A DNA stretch of 64,000 bases from Chloroflexota bacterium (GCA_021786265.1 JAJYNP010000184.1:1-64000), one strand, 5' to 3'. Numbered from the stretch's first letter, positions 15,909 to 27,291 are shown. The notes: generated by a model not told the origin, from the sequence alone. Numbers and translations: made by a program.

Positions 15909-18563
15909 TCAGCGCACGACGCCGTCCGGCACCAGCGGCAAGTCCCGGATGCGCCGGCCCGTGGCCGCGAAGATCGCGTTCGCGATCGCGGGCGCGATGG
16001 CGATGATGGGCACCTCGCCGCCGCCCGCGGACGGGATGTCGGGGCGATCCACCAGCACCACCTCGATGGGGGGCACGTCGGCGATCCGCGGAACCCGGTA
16101 CTGCGAGAGCTTCGCGTTGAGGATGCGTCCGTCCTCGAGGTGGACCGCCTCGAACAGCGCGCCGCCGAGGCCCATCACCGTCGCGCCCTCGACCTGCTTC
16201 GCCAGGCCGCGCGGATCCACGACCCGGCCGCACTCGTAGGCGCTCACGATGCGGAGCACCTCGAGCCGGCCGTCATCGTGCACGCGGACGTCCGCCACCG
16301 TCGCGATGCGGGCCCACTTCTCACGCCCGCACGCCACGCCCAGCCCACGACCGGGCTCGATCGGCCGGCCCCAGCCCGCGTGCTCGGCGGCCGCACGAAG
16401 GACGGCCGCGAGGCGGTCGTCACGGAGCTGCCGGAGGCGGAACTCGAGGGGGTCGGCGCCCACGCGGTGCGCGAGCTCGTCCATGTGCGATTCCCGGGCG
16501 AAGTTGTTGGCGGTGGCCGCCAGGGCCCGGTACGAGCCGACGCGCAGCGGCGAGGCTGCGGGCTGGTACGCGATCCGCCGGTCCGCGACCTCGTAGGGCG
16601 TATCGAGCGCGTTGGGGCCGGAGTCGATGTTCGTGAAGTCCCAGGCCGCCAGCCCCCCGTCAACACCTGCGCCGCTGCGAACGTCGATGACCGCGAACGG
16701 TCGGAAGTAGGCCCAGGTCGTCTCCTCCTCCCGGCTCCACCGCACCTTCACCGGCCGCCCGGCCGCCCGCGCAAGCCGTGCCGCCTCGACCGCGGCCTCG
16801 CCGGTGTGCTTGCCGCCCCAGCCCCCGCCCGTGCCGGGCACGATGACGCGGATCCGCTCCTGGGGCATCCCCAGTTCCGCGGCGAGCTGCGCGCGCACGC
16901 CGAAGGGCCGCTGGGTGCCCGTCCAGACGGTCAGCCGGTCGCCGTCCCACTCCGCGATCGCCGCCCGGGTCTCAAGCGGCACGTGCGCGATATAGGCGGC
17001 CGTGTACGTGGCATCGAGCCGGACGGCGGATGTCGTCAGCGCCGACTCCACGTCCCCGGACTCCTCGAGCACCGGCCCCTCCCAGCCCTGGCCCGGCACC
17101 GGGTGCGACCGCAGGTACTCGACGATCCCCGGCTCCGAGGGCTGGGTCGCGTGGCCCCACTCGGCGCGGATCGCCGCCACGGCGCGCGCCGCGGCCGGCA
17201 GCGAGGGTGCGGCCACGCCCACGAACACACCGTCACGCACGACGGTGACGCCGGGCATCGCCTGCGCCGCCGACAGGTCGAGCGAGTGGAGAGTCGCGCC
17301 GAAGGCGGGCGGCCGGAGCACCTTCCCGTGGAGCATGCCCGGGCGCTCCATGTCCGCCAGGTAGCGACGCTCACCCGTCACGGCCTCGCGCGCCGCGCGC
17401 TTCGGACCACCCGCTCCGGCCGCCCGGCCCCCGGGTCCCCCGGCCGTGGCCGTGGCCGCCTGGCCTGCTGCCGGGCCGGCCGCCGCGTCCATGGTCGCCG
17501 CCGCCACCCGCCGCACGCCGTGCAGCAGCTCGGCGAAGCCGATCGACGGCTCCCCCGCGCGAGTCCGCACGCGGCAGCCCGAGACGACGAGATCGCCGGC
17601 GTCCATGCGCAGCTCCCGGGACGCCATCTCCGCCAGCGCCTGGCGGGCCCGCGCCGCGGCCGCCCGCAGGTAGTCGCCGGCGTCCGGGATCGACCGGCTC
17701 CCGAACGTGCCGACGTCGTACGGGCACACGTCCGTGTCGCCCACGACGAGCCGGACCGCGTCGAGTGGCATCCCCAGCTCCTCGGCGACGATGATCGTCA
17801 GCGCGGTCCGGTTGTCCTGGCCGAAGTCCACCTTGCCGGTGAACGCCGTGGCGACCTCGTTCGCGCCCACGTGGATCCACACGCCGCCGTTCGCGTGCCA
17901 GGGGCCCGGCTCGTCGGGACGATTGCGCGCGGCCTCCCCGGCCGGCAGCACGACGACGAGCCCCTCCCCCAGCGCCCCAAAGTAGTCCCGCTCAGCGGGA
18001 TCCTGCATGTCCCAGGGAACGGGCGGCCGGGGCATCCACCCCGTCTCTGGCGGGGTGGGGCGCAGCTCTCCGGCGACCTGGAACCCGCCGTCCGCGCCGC
18101 GCGCGAGCTCGGCCGCCCGCGCCACCGCGCGCCGGATGCCGGGGTAGCCGCCGCACCGGCAGACGTTCCCGTTCATCGCCTCCCGGATCGCGGCCTCGTC
18201 CGGGTGCGGGTCCCTGGCCAGCAGGGCCGCGGCACTCACCACCATGCCCGACGTGCAGAACCCGCACTGCAGCGCATCCTCCTCCAGGAAGGCCGCCGCC
18301 ACGGGATGGAGCCGGCCGTCCGGCGAGAGTCCCTCGACCGTGGTGACGGAACGGCCGGCCACGTCGCGGACGGGCGCGGTGCACGAGCGGACCGGCTCGC
18401 CGTCGACCAGCACGGTGCACGCCCCGCATTCGCCCTCTCCGCAGCCGGGCTTCGCCCCGGTGAGGCCGAGGACGTCGCGAAGCACCGAAAGAAGGCTTCG
18501 GTCCGGCGCCAGCGGGAACACGTGTTCGTGCCCGTTGACGATCAGTCGCGTTGGCTCTTGCAT
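15909..18563 (-). CDS. Fused molybdenum hydroxylase: [2Fe-2S] and molybdopterin subunits in one chain
   Basis: 884 residues. Residues ~1-155 are the small subunit of the xanthine dehydrogenase family: plant-type cluster CGEGECGAC...C and second cluster CGFC...CRC. Residues ~190-884 are the molybdopterin subunit, closest in pattern to the IorB (isoquinoline 1-oxidoreductase) branch: [13 protein letters not shown], the Arg/Phe region [13 protein letters not shown] and the Mo-proximal Glu in SAGGGEV. The FAD subunit is absent, as in Ior enzymes, which pass electrons to a membrane acceptor. Subunits are normally separate genes. No Tat signal is seen. Start ATG 18563 has GAAGGGAG upstream. Substrate unknown, likely an N-heterocycle or aldehyde. 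Confidence 0.88.
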   Translation of the reverse strand: MQEPTRLIVNGHEHVFPLAPDRSLLSVLRDVLGLTGAKPGCGEGECGACTVLVDGEPVRSCTAPVRDVAGRSVTTVEGLSPDGRLHPVAAAFLEEDALQCGFCTSGMVVSAAALLARDPHPDEAAIREAMNGNVCRCGGYPGIRRAVARAAELARGADGGFQVAGELRPTPPETGWMPRPPVPWDMQDPAERDYFGALGEGLVVVLPAGEAARNRPDEPGPWHANGGVWIHVGANEVATAFTGKVDFGQDNRTALTIIVAEELGMPLDAVRLVVGDTDVCPYDVGTFGSRSIPDAGDYLRAAAARARQALAEMASRELRMDAGDLVVSGCRVRTRAGEPSIGFAELLHGVRRVAAATMDAAAGPAAGQAATATAGGPGGRAAGAGGPKRAAREAVTGERRYLADMERPGMLHGKVLRPPAFGATLHSLDLSAAQAMPGVTVVRDGVFVGVAAPSLPAAARAVAAIRAEWGHATQPSEPGIVEYLRSHPVPGQGWEGPVLEESGDVESALTTSAVRLDATYTAAYIAHVPLETRAAIAEWDGDRLTVWTGTQRPFGVRAQLAAELGMPQERIRVIVPGTGGGWGGKHTGEAAVEAARLARAAGRPVKVRWSREEETTWAYFRPFAVIDVRSGAGVDGGLAAWDFTNIDSGPNALDTPYEVADRRIAYQPAASPLRVGSYRALAATANNFARESHMDELAHRVGADPLEFRLRQLRDDRLAAVLRAAAEHAGWGRPIEPGRGLGVACGREKWARIATVADVRVHDDGRLEVLRIVSAYECGRVVDPRGLAKQVEGATVMGLGGALFEAVHLEDGRILNAKLSQYRVPRIADVPPIEVVLVDRPDIPSAGGGEVPIIAIAPAIANAIFAATGRRIRDLPLVPDGVVR

Positions 18564-18660
18564 CGCCGGACTCCCTTCGTTCGCAGGCGCCGGCCTCGGT
18601 GTGCCGGAGCCCGGCGCCCCGAGCGTCGATGCCGCCGGCCCGGCAGGGCGCCGGCGGTTC

Positions 18661-20064
18661 CTAGGAGGCCGGGTCGGGCGGCCGTTCCCCGGCCCTCCAG
18701 TCGTGCCCGATCGCGTTCGCGGGTGGAACGGGCAGCCGTGCCTCGAACCGGGCGCCGCCCTCAGGGCGGTTGCCGGCGGAGATCGTGCCGCCGTGGCGTT
18801 CCACGATCCAGCGGGCGATCGAGAGCCCGAGCCCCGTGCCGCCCGGTGGCGCGTCGTCGGCCCGCCAGAACCGCTCGAAGACCTTGTCCAGGTCCGACTC
18901 GTGGATCCCCGGCCCCTCGTCGAGCACCTCGAGGGTGACGTCGCGCTCTTCGGGCCGGATCCGGACGAGCACCGTGCCGCCCGCCGGCGTGTGGGCGACC
19001 GCGTTGTCGACCAGGATCGTGACCAGCTGCCGCAGCCGCAGCGGGTCGCCCTCGACCGCGGCCGGGCGAGGATCGACCACCACGGTGACGCCACGCTGCC
19101 CGGCGACCGGCGACAGGGCGCCGGCCGCCTCCGCCGCCACGTCGGCGAGGTCCAGCGGCACGTGCTCCATGTCGACCACGCCCGAGTCGGTCCGCGCGAG
19201 CAGCAGCAGGTCATCGACGAGTGCCGTCAGGTGCGCGACCTCGCTCTCGATGTCGTCGAGGGCCTCGCCCACCTCCCCCACCGGTCGCGATCGGTTGCGC
19301 CGCAGGTCGGCGGCGCTCGCCCGGATCACGGCCAGCGGCGTCCGCAGCTCGTGGCTCGCGTTGGCGGTGAACTCGCGCTGACGGTGCAGCGCATCCTGGC
19401 GGCGCCGGATCGATTCCCGGATGGGGACCAGCGCGCGGCCGGAGTAGACATAGCCGGCCGCGATCGCGAGCAGCACGGCCGCCAGGCCGCCGGACACCAG
19501 CACCGAGACGAGCGTGCCGAGCAACCGCTCCTCGGACGTCTGGTCGCCCACGACCTGGACCACGTAGGTGCCGTCCGGGCCCTGTACGGCGAGCGAGTAG
19601 ATGCGGACCGGGATCCCGGAAATGGTCGCGTCGCGCACGTCGCTGCCCGACTGCTGCGACGCGGCCACGCCTCCGGCGTCCGGCAGACCGGCCGGCAGCC
19701 CGGAGCTGGCCCCGCCCTGCACCGTGCCGCCGGGTGCCACGATGAACGCGACCGTCCCGCCCGCCTCGCCGCCGAACGCGATCCCGACCTGGGGCCGCTG
19801 GGGGAACGCGCCGCTGTGCTGGATGAACCGTCCGATCTCCTCGGCCCGGCGCTCGAGCTGCGCCGTAGCGCTCGTATCCAGCGAGTTGGCCACCGCCGCA
19901 TACACCGCGATCCCCAGGAGCGCCAGGATCAGGATCGTCAGTCCGCCGCTCCACGCGATCAGCCGCCAGCGAGTGCGGCGGAGCAACGGCGCCTCCTCGG
20001 TCTCGACCTCGGTGGAGGCCGCCGCATCGCGGAGTGCCGGGTGCGTCGCCGGCTCAGTCTTCAC
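18661..20064 (-). CDS. Sensor histidine kinase
   Basis: 467 residues. Two transmembrane segments (~residues 35-60 and 182-207) flank an extracytoplasmic sensor of ~120 residues. The dimerisation/phosphoacceptor helix has His238 in TANASHELRTPL; the ATPase domain has N box LVTILVDNAVAHTP, G1 DEGPGI, F box FERFWRAD and G2 GTGLGLSIA. It overlaps the response regulator gene by 11 bases and is last in the ABC exporter operon, so it probably senses an envelope signal or an exported compound and controls the transporter. Confidence 0.95.
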   Translation of the reverse strand: MKTEPATHPALRDAAASTEVETEEAPLLRRTRWRLIAWSGGLTILILALLGIAVYAAVANSLDTSATAQLERRAEEIGRFIQHSGAFPQRPQVGIAFGGEAGGTVAFIVAPGGTVQGGASSGLPAGLPDAGGVAASQQSGSDVRDATISGIPVRIYSLAVQGPDGTYVVQVVGDQTSEERLLGTLVSVLVSGGLAAVLLAIAAGYVYSGRALVPIRESIRRRQDALHRQREFTANASHELRTPLAVIRASAADLRRNRSRPVGEVGEALDDIESEVAHLTALVDDLLLLARTDSGVVDMEHVPLDLADVAAEAAGALSPVAGQRGVTVVVDPRPAAVEGDPLRLRQLVTILVDNAVAHTPAGGTVLVRIRPEERDVTLEVLDEGPGIHESDLDKVFERFWRADDAPPGGTGLGLSIARWIVERHGGTISAGNRPEGGARFEARLPVPPANAIGHDWRAGERPPDPAS

Positions 20065-20722
20065 GCAGCCGATACCCCACGCCGCGTACCGTCTCCACGC
20101 GGTCAGCGGCCGGGCCGAGCTTGTCCCGCAGGAGGTGGATGTACGCCTCGACCGTGTTGGGGGTCAACGCGACGCCGTATGGCCACGCGTAGTCCAGCAG
20201 CTGGTCGCGGGTGAGAACCTGGCCCGGCCGGCGCAGCAGGCACTCCAGGATCGAGAACTCCCGCTGGCTGAGATCCACCGACCGGCCGTCGACGGTCACG
20301 CGCCGCTTCGCCTCGTCGAGGGCGATCGGACCGGCGGCGAGCCGGGCATACTTCCGTGCGGGAGGCCGCCGCCCGAGAGCGCGCAGCCGCGCCAGCAGCT
20401 CTTCGTACGCGAACGGCTTCACCAGGTAGTCGTCGGCGCCGGCGTCGAGCCCCTCCACGCGGTCAGCGACCGCGTCGCGGGCGGTCAGCATCAGGATCGG
20501 CACCTGGCACCCGTCGTGTCGCAGCCGCCGGGCCACCTCGAAGCCCGACCGGTCCGGCAGTCCGACGTCGAGCACGATGGCGTCGAGCTCGATCGACGAC
20601 GTCGCGATCTCCAGCGCCTCGGTCGCGCTCGAGGCCGTCTCGACGACATGGCGATCCTGCGTGAGGAGTCGCTTCAGCAACCGGACGAGCCGGGCGTCGT
20701 CCTCGACGACGAGCAGGTGCAC
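20054..20722 (-). CDS. OmpR/PhoB-type response regulator
   Basis: 222 residues. The receiver domain has the acidic pair in VVEDD, phosphoacceptor Asp52 (IVLDVGLPD), Thr in LMLTARD and Lys in YLVKPF. The winged helix follows, with LSQREFSILECLLRRPGQV and NTVEAYIHLLRDKLG. It lies 10 bases after the OB-fold gene and overlaps the kinase gene, so the pair is translated together. Confidence 0.97.
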   Translation of the reverse strand: MHLLVVEDDARLVRLLKRLLTQDRHVVETASSATEALEIATSSIELDAIVLDVGLPDRSGFEVARRLRHDGCQVPILMLTARDAVADRVEGLDAGADDYLVKPFAYEELLARLRALGRRPPARKYARLAAGPIALDEAKRRVTVDGRSVDLSQREFSILECLLRRPGQVLTRDQLLDYAWPYGVALTPNTVEAYIHLLRDKLGPAADRVETVRGVGYRLRED

Positions 20723-20732
20723 GAGGCTCCTC

Positions 20733-21365
20733 CTACGGGGTCACCACGGTCACGTCGCTGGCCGTGAACGTCCTGGGGGCACCACTCGCGAGCGGGGCAC
20801 CTCCGGCCGGCGCGCCGCTCGCCTGTGGACCTGCGCCTGTCCCCGTCCGGTTGAACTGTACCTGCACGAGCACCTGGCTGCCCGCGGTGACGTCGCTCGA
20901 GCTGGCGGCGGCCTGCTTGTGATAGGTCGTCGAGCCACTCAGGTCGACGGTGACCGTGCTCCCGCTGGCGGTCTGGAGGGTCAGCGTGTTGCCGTTGACC
21001 GATTGTACGGTTCCCCGCAGCGACACGTCGGCGGCCCCGCCCGCGATGCCCCCGCCCAGGAACCCGCGCCCCGCGCCCGGCGCGAAGCTCGCGTTCGCTC
21101 CGAACTGGCTGCGGAACCCGGCGGCGCCGGTCCCGAACCGTCCGGTGGCGGCCGCGGCCGGCGGGGCCGTCAACCGGCCGACGGCGAACGCGACCCCTCC
21201 GACGGCGATCAGCCCCGCCAGCGCGAACAGCATCGTGGTACCGCGCGACGATCCGCCCGATGCCGGCGGCCGGACGGGGACGGGCGCGGGCGCAGGCGCC
21301 TGGGCGGGTGCAGGACCGGGCCCCGGTGCCCTGGCGGGATCCGGCGCGTTGGGGTAGTCGACCAT
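20733..21365 (-). CDS. Membrane-anchored DUF5666-like protein
   Basis: 210 residues. A Pro/Ala-rich cytoplasmic start of ~45 residues precedes one transmembrane helix (TTMLFALAGLIAVGGVAFAVG). Outside is a small beta domain: VSLRGTVQSVNGNTLTLQTASG, then VTVDLSGSTTYHKQ, the pattern of DUF5666/OB-fold proteins. Function unknown; genes of this kind often sit beside MacAB-like exporters and two-component systems, as here. The start follows AAGGG; 14 bases separate it from the permease gene. Confidence 0.8.
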   Translation of the reverse strand: MVDYPNAPDPARAPGPGPAPAQAPAPAPVPVRPPASGGSSRGTTMLFALAGLIAVGGVAFAVGRLTAPPAAAATGRFGTGAAGFRSQFGANASFAPGAGRGFLGGGIAGGAADVSLRGTVQSVNGNTLTLQTASGSTVTVDLSGSTTYHKQAAASSSDVTAGSQVLVQVQFNRTGTGAGPQASGAPAGGAPLASGAPRTFTASDVTVVTP

Positions 21366-21379
21366 CGAAGGGTTCCCTT

Positions 21380-22591
21380 TCACTCGTAGCGCAGAGCGAC
21401 CACGGGGTCGAGCCGGGCGGCCTGGCTTGCCGGCCAGACACCGAACACGATCCCCACGATCAGGCTGAAGACGACCGACACCACGACGGTGACGGGGTTG
21501 AAGGTGAAGGCCCACCCGGCGAGCACCGCGATCACCGCTGAGGCCGCCACGCCCACCAGGATGCCGATGATGCCGCCGGCGATCGAGAGCATCAGGGCCT
21601 CGAAGAGGAACTGGAGCATCACGTCGCGGCCGCGCGCGCCGATCGCCTTGCGGATGCCGATCTCACGGGTCCGCTCGCGGACCGAGACCAGCATGATGTT
21701 CATGATCCCGATGCCGCCCACGATGAGCGAGATCGAGGCGATCCCGGCCAGGAGCACGGTGAGCAGCGTGCTGATGGATCCGACCGTGGAGAGGAGCTGG
21801 GTCTGGCTGGTGATCGTGAAGTCCGGCGTGCCGCCGGCTCCGATCCCGTGCCGCTGGTCGAGCAGCGTCGTGATCTCGGCCGTCGCCGTGTCCATCTGCT
21901 TGGACGAGGCGACGCTCACGCCGACGGTCCGCACGCTGTCGGTGCCCACGAAGAGGTCGTGCGCGGTGGTGACCGGGATCAGCACCTCGTCGTCGGGGTT
22001 CTGGAATCCGACGCCGCCCTTCGGCTGCATGATGCCCACCACCTCGAAGGGCAGCCCGCTGATGTAGACGGTGCCCCCGATGGAGGACGGGCCGAGCCCC
22101 AGGGTCGTGGCGGTCGTGCTGCCGAGGACGGCGACGCGCAGGGCGTGGTCCACGCTGGCCTGCGTCAGGAACGATCCCTGCCACATGCTGTAGGCGAAGA
22201 CCAGCGGGTAGGCGGGTGTCGTCCCGATGACGTTGGTGGTCTCGTTGAGGGAGCCGGCCACCACGAGCCGCTGGCTCGCGAGCTCTGGAGCCACGCCGGC
22301 GACGTCCGGCAGGGTGGACAGTGCCGTGGCGTCCTCGATGGTGAGGGTCGTGGCCGAGCCGGAGGCGCCCCGGGTGGCGCCCGTGGTCGTGCTGCCGGGG
22401 GTGACCGAGAGCAGGTTCGTGCCGAGCCCCTCGAGGCGGCTGTTGATGCCCGACGTGGCCCCCTGGCCGACCGAGACGAGGGCCACGACCGACGCGACGC
22501 CGATGATGACGCCCAGCATGGTCAGGGCGGTGCGCAGCCTGCCGGTCCCGAGGCGCGAGAGGGCCAGGCGGAAGAGATCGCCAGGCTTCAT
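21380..22591 (-). CDS. MacB-type ABC transporter permease
   Basis: 403 residues. The N-terminal helix LRTALTMLGVIIGVASVVAL is the MacB core start, followed by a ~200-residue extracytoplasmic domain with the DATALSTLPDVAGVAPEL segment, then three C-terminal helices, FtsX-like (RTREIGIRKAIGARGRDVM). It couples ATP hydrolysis on the inside to mechanical movement outside (mechanotransmission). Its ATG overlaps the ATPase stop codon. Together with the adaptor and ATPase it forms a tripartite-like exporter of unknown substrate. Confidence 0.93.
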   Translation of the reverse strand: MKPGDLFRLALSRLGTGRLRTALTMLGVIIGVASVVALVSVGQGATSGINSRLEGLGTNLLSVTPGSTTTGATRGASGSATTLTIEDATALSTLPDVAGVAPELASQRLVVAGSLNETTNVIGTTPAYPLVFAYSMWQGSFLTQASVDHALRVAVLGSTTATTLGLGPSSIGGTVYISGLPFEVVGIMQPKGGVGFQNPDDEVLIPVTTAHDLFVGTDSVRTVGVSVASSKQMDTATAEITTLLDQRHGIGAGGTPDFTITSQTQLLSTVGSISTLLTVLLAGIASISLIVGGIGIMNIMLVSVRERTREIGIRKAIGARGRDVMLQFLFEALMLSIAGGIIGILVGVAASAVIAVLAGWAFTFNPVTVVVSVVFSLIVGIVFGVWPASQAARLDPVVALRYE

Positions 22592-23262
22592 GCCGCGATC
22601 CTCCCGTCGCGGATGTGCACCTGGCGGTCCGCGACCGCGGCGACATCCGGGTCGTGGGTGATCAGCACGATCGTGCGGCCGGATGAGTGGAGCTCGTGGA
22701 ACAGCTCGATGACCTCCGCGCCGGCGTGGCTGTCCAGGTTGCCCGTGGGCTCATCGGCGAGCAGAAGGGCGGGTTCGGTGACGAGCGCACGGGCGATCCC
22801 CACGCGCTGCTGCTGGCCGCCGGAGAGCTCGGTCGGCTGGTGGTGCAGCCGGTCCCCGAGCCCCAGCCGTTCGAGCGCCGCTGTTGCCCTCGCCAGGCGC
22901 TCGCGCCGGCCAACCCCCTGGTACGCCAGGGGCGCCGCCACGTTCTCGAGTGCACTGGTGCGAGGCAGGAGGTTGTACGACTGGAACACGAAGCCGATCG
23001 AGTGGCTCCGCAGGGCCGCAAGGCCGTTGTCGTCCAGCTCCTCCACCGGGGTGCCGTCAAGGACGTAGCGTCCGGCGGTGGGCCGGTCCAGGCACCCCAG
23101 GATGTTCATCATCGTGGACTTGCCCGAGCCGGACGGCCCGATGATCGCGACGAACTCGCCCTGCCCGATGCTGAGGTCGACGTCCACCAGCGCGGGCACC
23201 AGGACCTTGCCGGTGTCGTACACGCGGGAGACGTTCTCGAGGTGGATGATGGGATCGCTCAT
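22588..23262 (-). CDS. ABC transporter ATPase (MacB/LolD type)
   Basis: 224 residues. Walker A GPSGSGKSTMMNIL, Q-loop FVFQSYNLLPR, signature LSGGQQQRVGIARAL, Walker B LLLADEPTG and H-loop LITHDPDVA are intact. Overlaps of four bases at both ends with the adaptor and permease genes show one operon. Confidence 0.96.
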   Translation of the reverse strand: MSDPIIHLENVSRVYDTGKVLVPALVDVDLSIGQGEFVAIIGPSGSGKSTMMNILGCLDRPTAGRYVLDGTPVEELDDNGLAALRSHSIGFVFQSYNLLPRTSALENVAAPLAYQGVGRRERLARATAALERLGLGDRLHHQPTELSGGQQQRVGIARALVTEPALLLADEPTGNLDSHAGAEVIELFHELHSSGRTIVLITHDPDVAAVADRQVHIRDGRIAA

Positions 23263-25139
23263 GGCTGGGTTCCGCCGCCCGTCGTGCCGCCGCCGGTCGT
23301 CGTGCGGGTGCCGCCACCGGTGGTGGTGCCCCGGTCCGCGGGACGGAACGCGCCGCCGACACCGCCGATGCCTCCAAACCCGCCGCCCGTGGTCGTCGTG
23401 GAGTTGAGCGCGCTGACGGTGCCGATCACGACGGTCTGGCCCGCGTTGATGCCGCTCTGGATCTCCGCCAGCGAGCTGCTCATGAGGCCGACCTGCACAG
23501 GCACCGCCTGCTCCTGGCCGGCGCTGTCGAGCACGCGGACTTCATAGTTGCCGGAGGAACCGATGACGGCGATCGCGGGCACGGTGATCACGTTCTGCGC
23601 CTCGGCGGTGGTCACCGCCACGCTCGCCGACATGCCGGAGAGCACCGTGGCGGGCGGATCGCCCATGGTGACCGTGACGTTGAACGTCACCACGCTGTTC
23701 GAGCCGGAGCTCGTCCCGACCGGCGTGATCGAGCTCACCGTCCCGTTCACGGTGGCGTTCGGGGCTGTGACGGTGACCGTGGCCGGCTGGCCCACCTTGA
23801 GACCGACCACCGCCGTCTCGGCGAAGCTCGCCGTGGCCTCGAGCGTGTTGGTCTGCATCGTGATAGCCCAGCCAACCGGCGCGATGGTGCCCGGTTCCAC
23901 GTTGACGGCCACGACCTGGCCGTCGGCCGGGGCAGTCAGCGTGGTGTGCGCCGCGGTGCTCTCGGCGTTCGTCAGGTTCGACTGGGCAGTCGAGACGGCC
24001 GCCCTGTCGCTGGCGATGGTGGCTGCGGATTGCGGTCCGGTCGAGGAGGCGGCGTTGTTCTCGGCGGAGACCAGTGACTGCTGGGCCTGCGCCAGGCTGT
24101 CGTTCTGCTGGGTCTGGGCGGCCGCCAGCTTCTGCTGGGCCGCGGTCAGGGCCTGTTGCGCGCTGACCACGACCTGCTGGGCGTTCTGAATCGAGGTGGT
24201 CGAGGGGACGGAGTTCGCCTGGTAGTTGGCCTGCGCCAAACTCAGCGCGTTCTGGGCCAACTGCACCGACGCCGCAGCAGCCTGCTCGGCGCTGGTGGCC
24301 TTGAGCTGGGCGCTCTGCAGTCCCTGCTGGGCCGTCGTGACCGCGTCCTGAGCCGCCTGAATCTGGTTGACGCCAACGGCATTCAGGTACTGCGTCTGCG
24401 CGTTCGCGATCGCCTGCTGTGCCTGCTGTATCGAGAGCTGGTCCTGCGCTGCCGTGTTCGCCTGGTTCTGCTGTGCCGTCTGCAGGTTGAGCTGGGCGGT
24501 GTTCACTGCAGCCTGCAGGGAGGCGATCGAGTCGGCTGTGGGCCCGGCCTGCGCCTGCTGCAGCGCGGTCTGCGCGTTTGCGAGCGCGGTCTGCGCCTGC
24601 TGCACCGCCAGCTGGTTCTGCTGGATGGTGATCTGCTTGTTGTGGTTTGCCGACGTCAACGAGAGGCTGGCAGAGTTGATCGCATTCTGGGCGGACGCGA
24701 TCACCGTCGCGGCGGGGTGGCCCTCATCGATGGTGAGCCGGGCCTGCCCCGCTGCGAGGTTGGCCTTCGCGATCGCGACGGCCACCTGGGCGTCGGTCGG
24801 GTCCGCCGTCGCGAGCACCTGGCCCCTGGCGACGGCCTGGCCCACCTGCACCGGCACGGTCTTGACCACCCAGGTGGTGGCGGTCGTCGCCGAGGACGTG
24901 GTGGTCGTGGAGGCACTGGAGATGACCTCCGGGTCGGCGCCGAAGCTGAGGCCGTACGACGCCGTCGATGCGACCGTACCCGTCGCCACTGCCTGCACCG
25001 CCACCGTGCCCCGCGACGCCGTGGCGGTCAGGTACTGCGGCGCCGACGACGAGCCGAGCGACGGCCCGAAGACGGCGAACCCGATCGCGCCCACCCCGAT
25101 CACGATCATCGCGACGGCACCGATCACCTTGAGTCTCAT
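23259..25139 (-). CDS. HlyD/MacA-type adaptor with very long coiled coil
   Basis: 626 residues, about 1.6 times the usual length. One N-terminal transmembrane helix, a split lipoyl-like domain (VVKTVPVQVGQAVARGQVLA and LTAPADGQVVAVNVEPGT), a beta-barrel with VGLKVGQPATVTV, and a membrane-proximal domain are present. Between the lipoyl halves lie ~280 residues almost entirely of Ala/Gln/Asn with repeated AQ patterns, an unusually long helical hairpin. The tail is Gly/Thr-rich. No outer-membrane TolC gene is nearby, so the hairpin may cross or bind the cell wall. It opens the exporter/two-component operon. Start supported by AAGGGA upstream. Confidence 0.88.
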   Translation of the reverse strand: MRLKVIGAVAMIVIGVGAIGFAVFGPSLGSSSAPQYLTATASRGTVAVQAVATGTVASTASYGLSFGADPEVISSASTTTTSSATTATTWVVKTVPVQVGQAVARGQVLATADPTDAQVAVAIAKANLAAGQARLTIDEGHPAATVIASAQNAINSASLSLTSANHNKQITIQQNQLAVQQAQTALANAQTALQQAQAGPTADSIASLQAAVNTAQLNLQTAQQNQANTAAQDQLSIQQAQQAIANAQTQYLNAVGVNQIQAAQDAVTTAQQGLQSAQLKATSAEQAAAASVQLAQNALSLAQANYQANSVPSTTSIQNAQQVVVSAQQALTAAQQKLAAAQTQQNDSLAQAQQSLVSAENNAASSTGPQSAATIASDRAAVSTAQSNLTNAESTAAHTTLTAPADGQVVAVNVEPGTIAPVGWAITMQTNTLEATASFAETAVVGLKVGQPATVTVTAPNATVNGTVSSITPVGTSSGSNSVVTFNVTVTMGDPPATVLSGMSASVAVTTAEAQNVITVPAIAVIGSSGNYEVRVLDSAGQEQAVPVQVGLMSSSLAEIQSGINAGQTVVIGTVSALNSTTTTGGGFGGIGGVGGAFRPADRGTTTGGGTRTTTGGGTTGGGTQP

Positions 25140-25255
25140 CTAGCGTCCCTTCGTCTTGAGTGTCGGTCACGGGCGCGGGTGTCCTCGCCCGGCTCCCGAA
25201 CGTGGGTGGCGTGGCGGACGGGACCGCGGGGAGGACGGCCCCGTCCGCCACTGCG

Positions 25256-26365
<1,110 letters not shown>

Positions 26366-26499
26366 GATCATGGCTCCCATTGGTGGGCGATCTATCGAAG
26401 CTCCTCATCCCTGCCGCAAGGTGTACATCCCCAGTCTGAACTGATCCTGAAAGCAGGCTCGGGGAGCAGCCTGGCCGGCAGGCACCCGACGACGCGCGC

Positions 26500-27291
26500 T
26501 CAGCGATCGAGCAGCGGGTCGACCACCGGGGTCCAGAGCACTCGCTCGTCGGCGGTGACGGCGAAGGCGCCGTACCCGGGGTGCGATGCCACCCATGGCA
26601 GTCCGTCCAGGCCCATGGCGAATGCGGCCGTGGCGTAGGCGTCCGCGTAGGTCAGGCTCGGGCCGATCGCCGAGACGCTCAGGAGCTCGCGCGGCGGCCG
26701 GCCGGTGTGCGGGTCCACGATGTGTTCGCCCCGCTCGTACGCGCCGGAGGTGGCGATCGCCGCATCGCGAAGCAGCACGACGGCCGCGACGCGATCGGGC
26801 CGGCGGGGATGCCGGATGCCCACGCGCCACGGCTCGCCCGAGCCCACCCCGCCACGGACCACGATGTCACCGCCCGCGTTGACCGCGAACCGACGCGCCC
26901 CTGCCTCGGCGATCATCCACGCCGCCTCCTCGACCGCCCATCCCTTGACCACGCCGGTCGGGTCGGGTCCCCCATCCATCCGGTGTCCGCGGGCGTCGAA
27001 GAACCCACCGCTGGTGCGATGGAGGTCGTCGCAGAGCGCAAGCACGTGCCGGACGTCGGGGCTGCAGTCTCGTTCACCGACCTCGCCGCGGCGAAGCCGG
27101 CTGATCTCGCTGTCCGGCCTGAAGGTACTGAATCGGGCGTCAACCTCGAGGAGGTGGGAGAACGCCGCGTCCAGGTCACCTGGAACGAGGTCGCCGTCCC
27201 TCACATCCACGGCGATCGCCGTGCCCATGATGTGTTCGACCCGCCGGAATCCGCCAGGAGCCGGAACGGGAGGCGCGGCCGCCGGCGTCAT
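26500..27291 (-). CDS. apbE: FAD:protein FMN transferase ApbE
   Basis: 263 residues. Family motifs in order: MGTAIAVDV, FSTFRPDSEISRLR, GVVKGWAVEEAAW, FAVNAGGDIVVRGG, HIVDPHTGRPP and the metal-site region TYADAYATAAFAMG. It attaches FMN from FAD to Thr/Ser of target proteins. There is no signal peptide, so the enzyme may act from inside or be exported another way. Its ATG overlaps the stop codon of the FMN-binding protein gene, which is its obvious target. Confidence 0.93.
   Translation of the reverse strand: MTPAAAPPVPAPGGFRRVEHIMGTAIAVDVRDGDLVPGDLDAAFSHLLEVDARFSTFRPDSEISRLRRGEVGERDCSPDVRHVLALCDDLHRTSGGFFDARGHRMDGGPDPTGVVKGWAVEEAAWMIAEAGARRFAVNAGGDIVVRGGVGSGEPWRVGIRHPRRPDRVAAVVLLRDAAIATSGAYERGEHIVDPHTGRPPRELLSVSAIGPSLTYADAYATAAFAMGLDGLPWVASHPGYGAFAVTADERVLWTPVVDPLLDR

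Noticed and set aside
16140..18938. 932-codon plus-strand open frame opposite the molybdenum hydroxylase
   Set aside because: Shadow of the coding strand; composition is antisense-like and no domain is recognisable.
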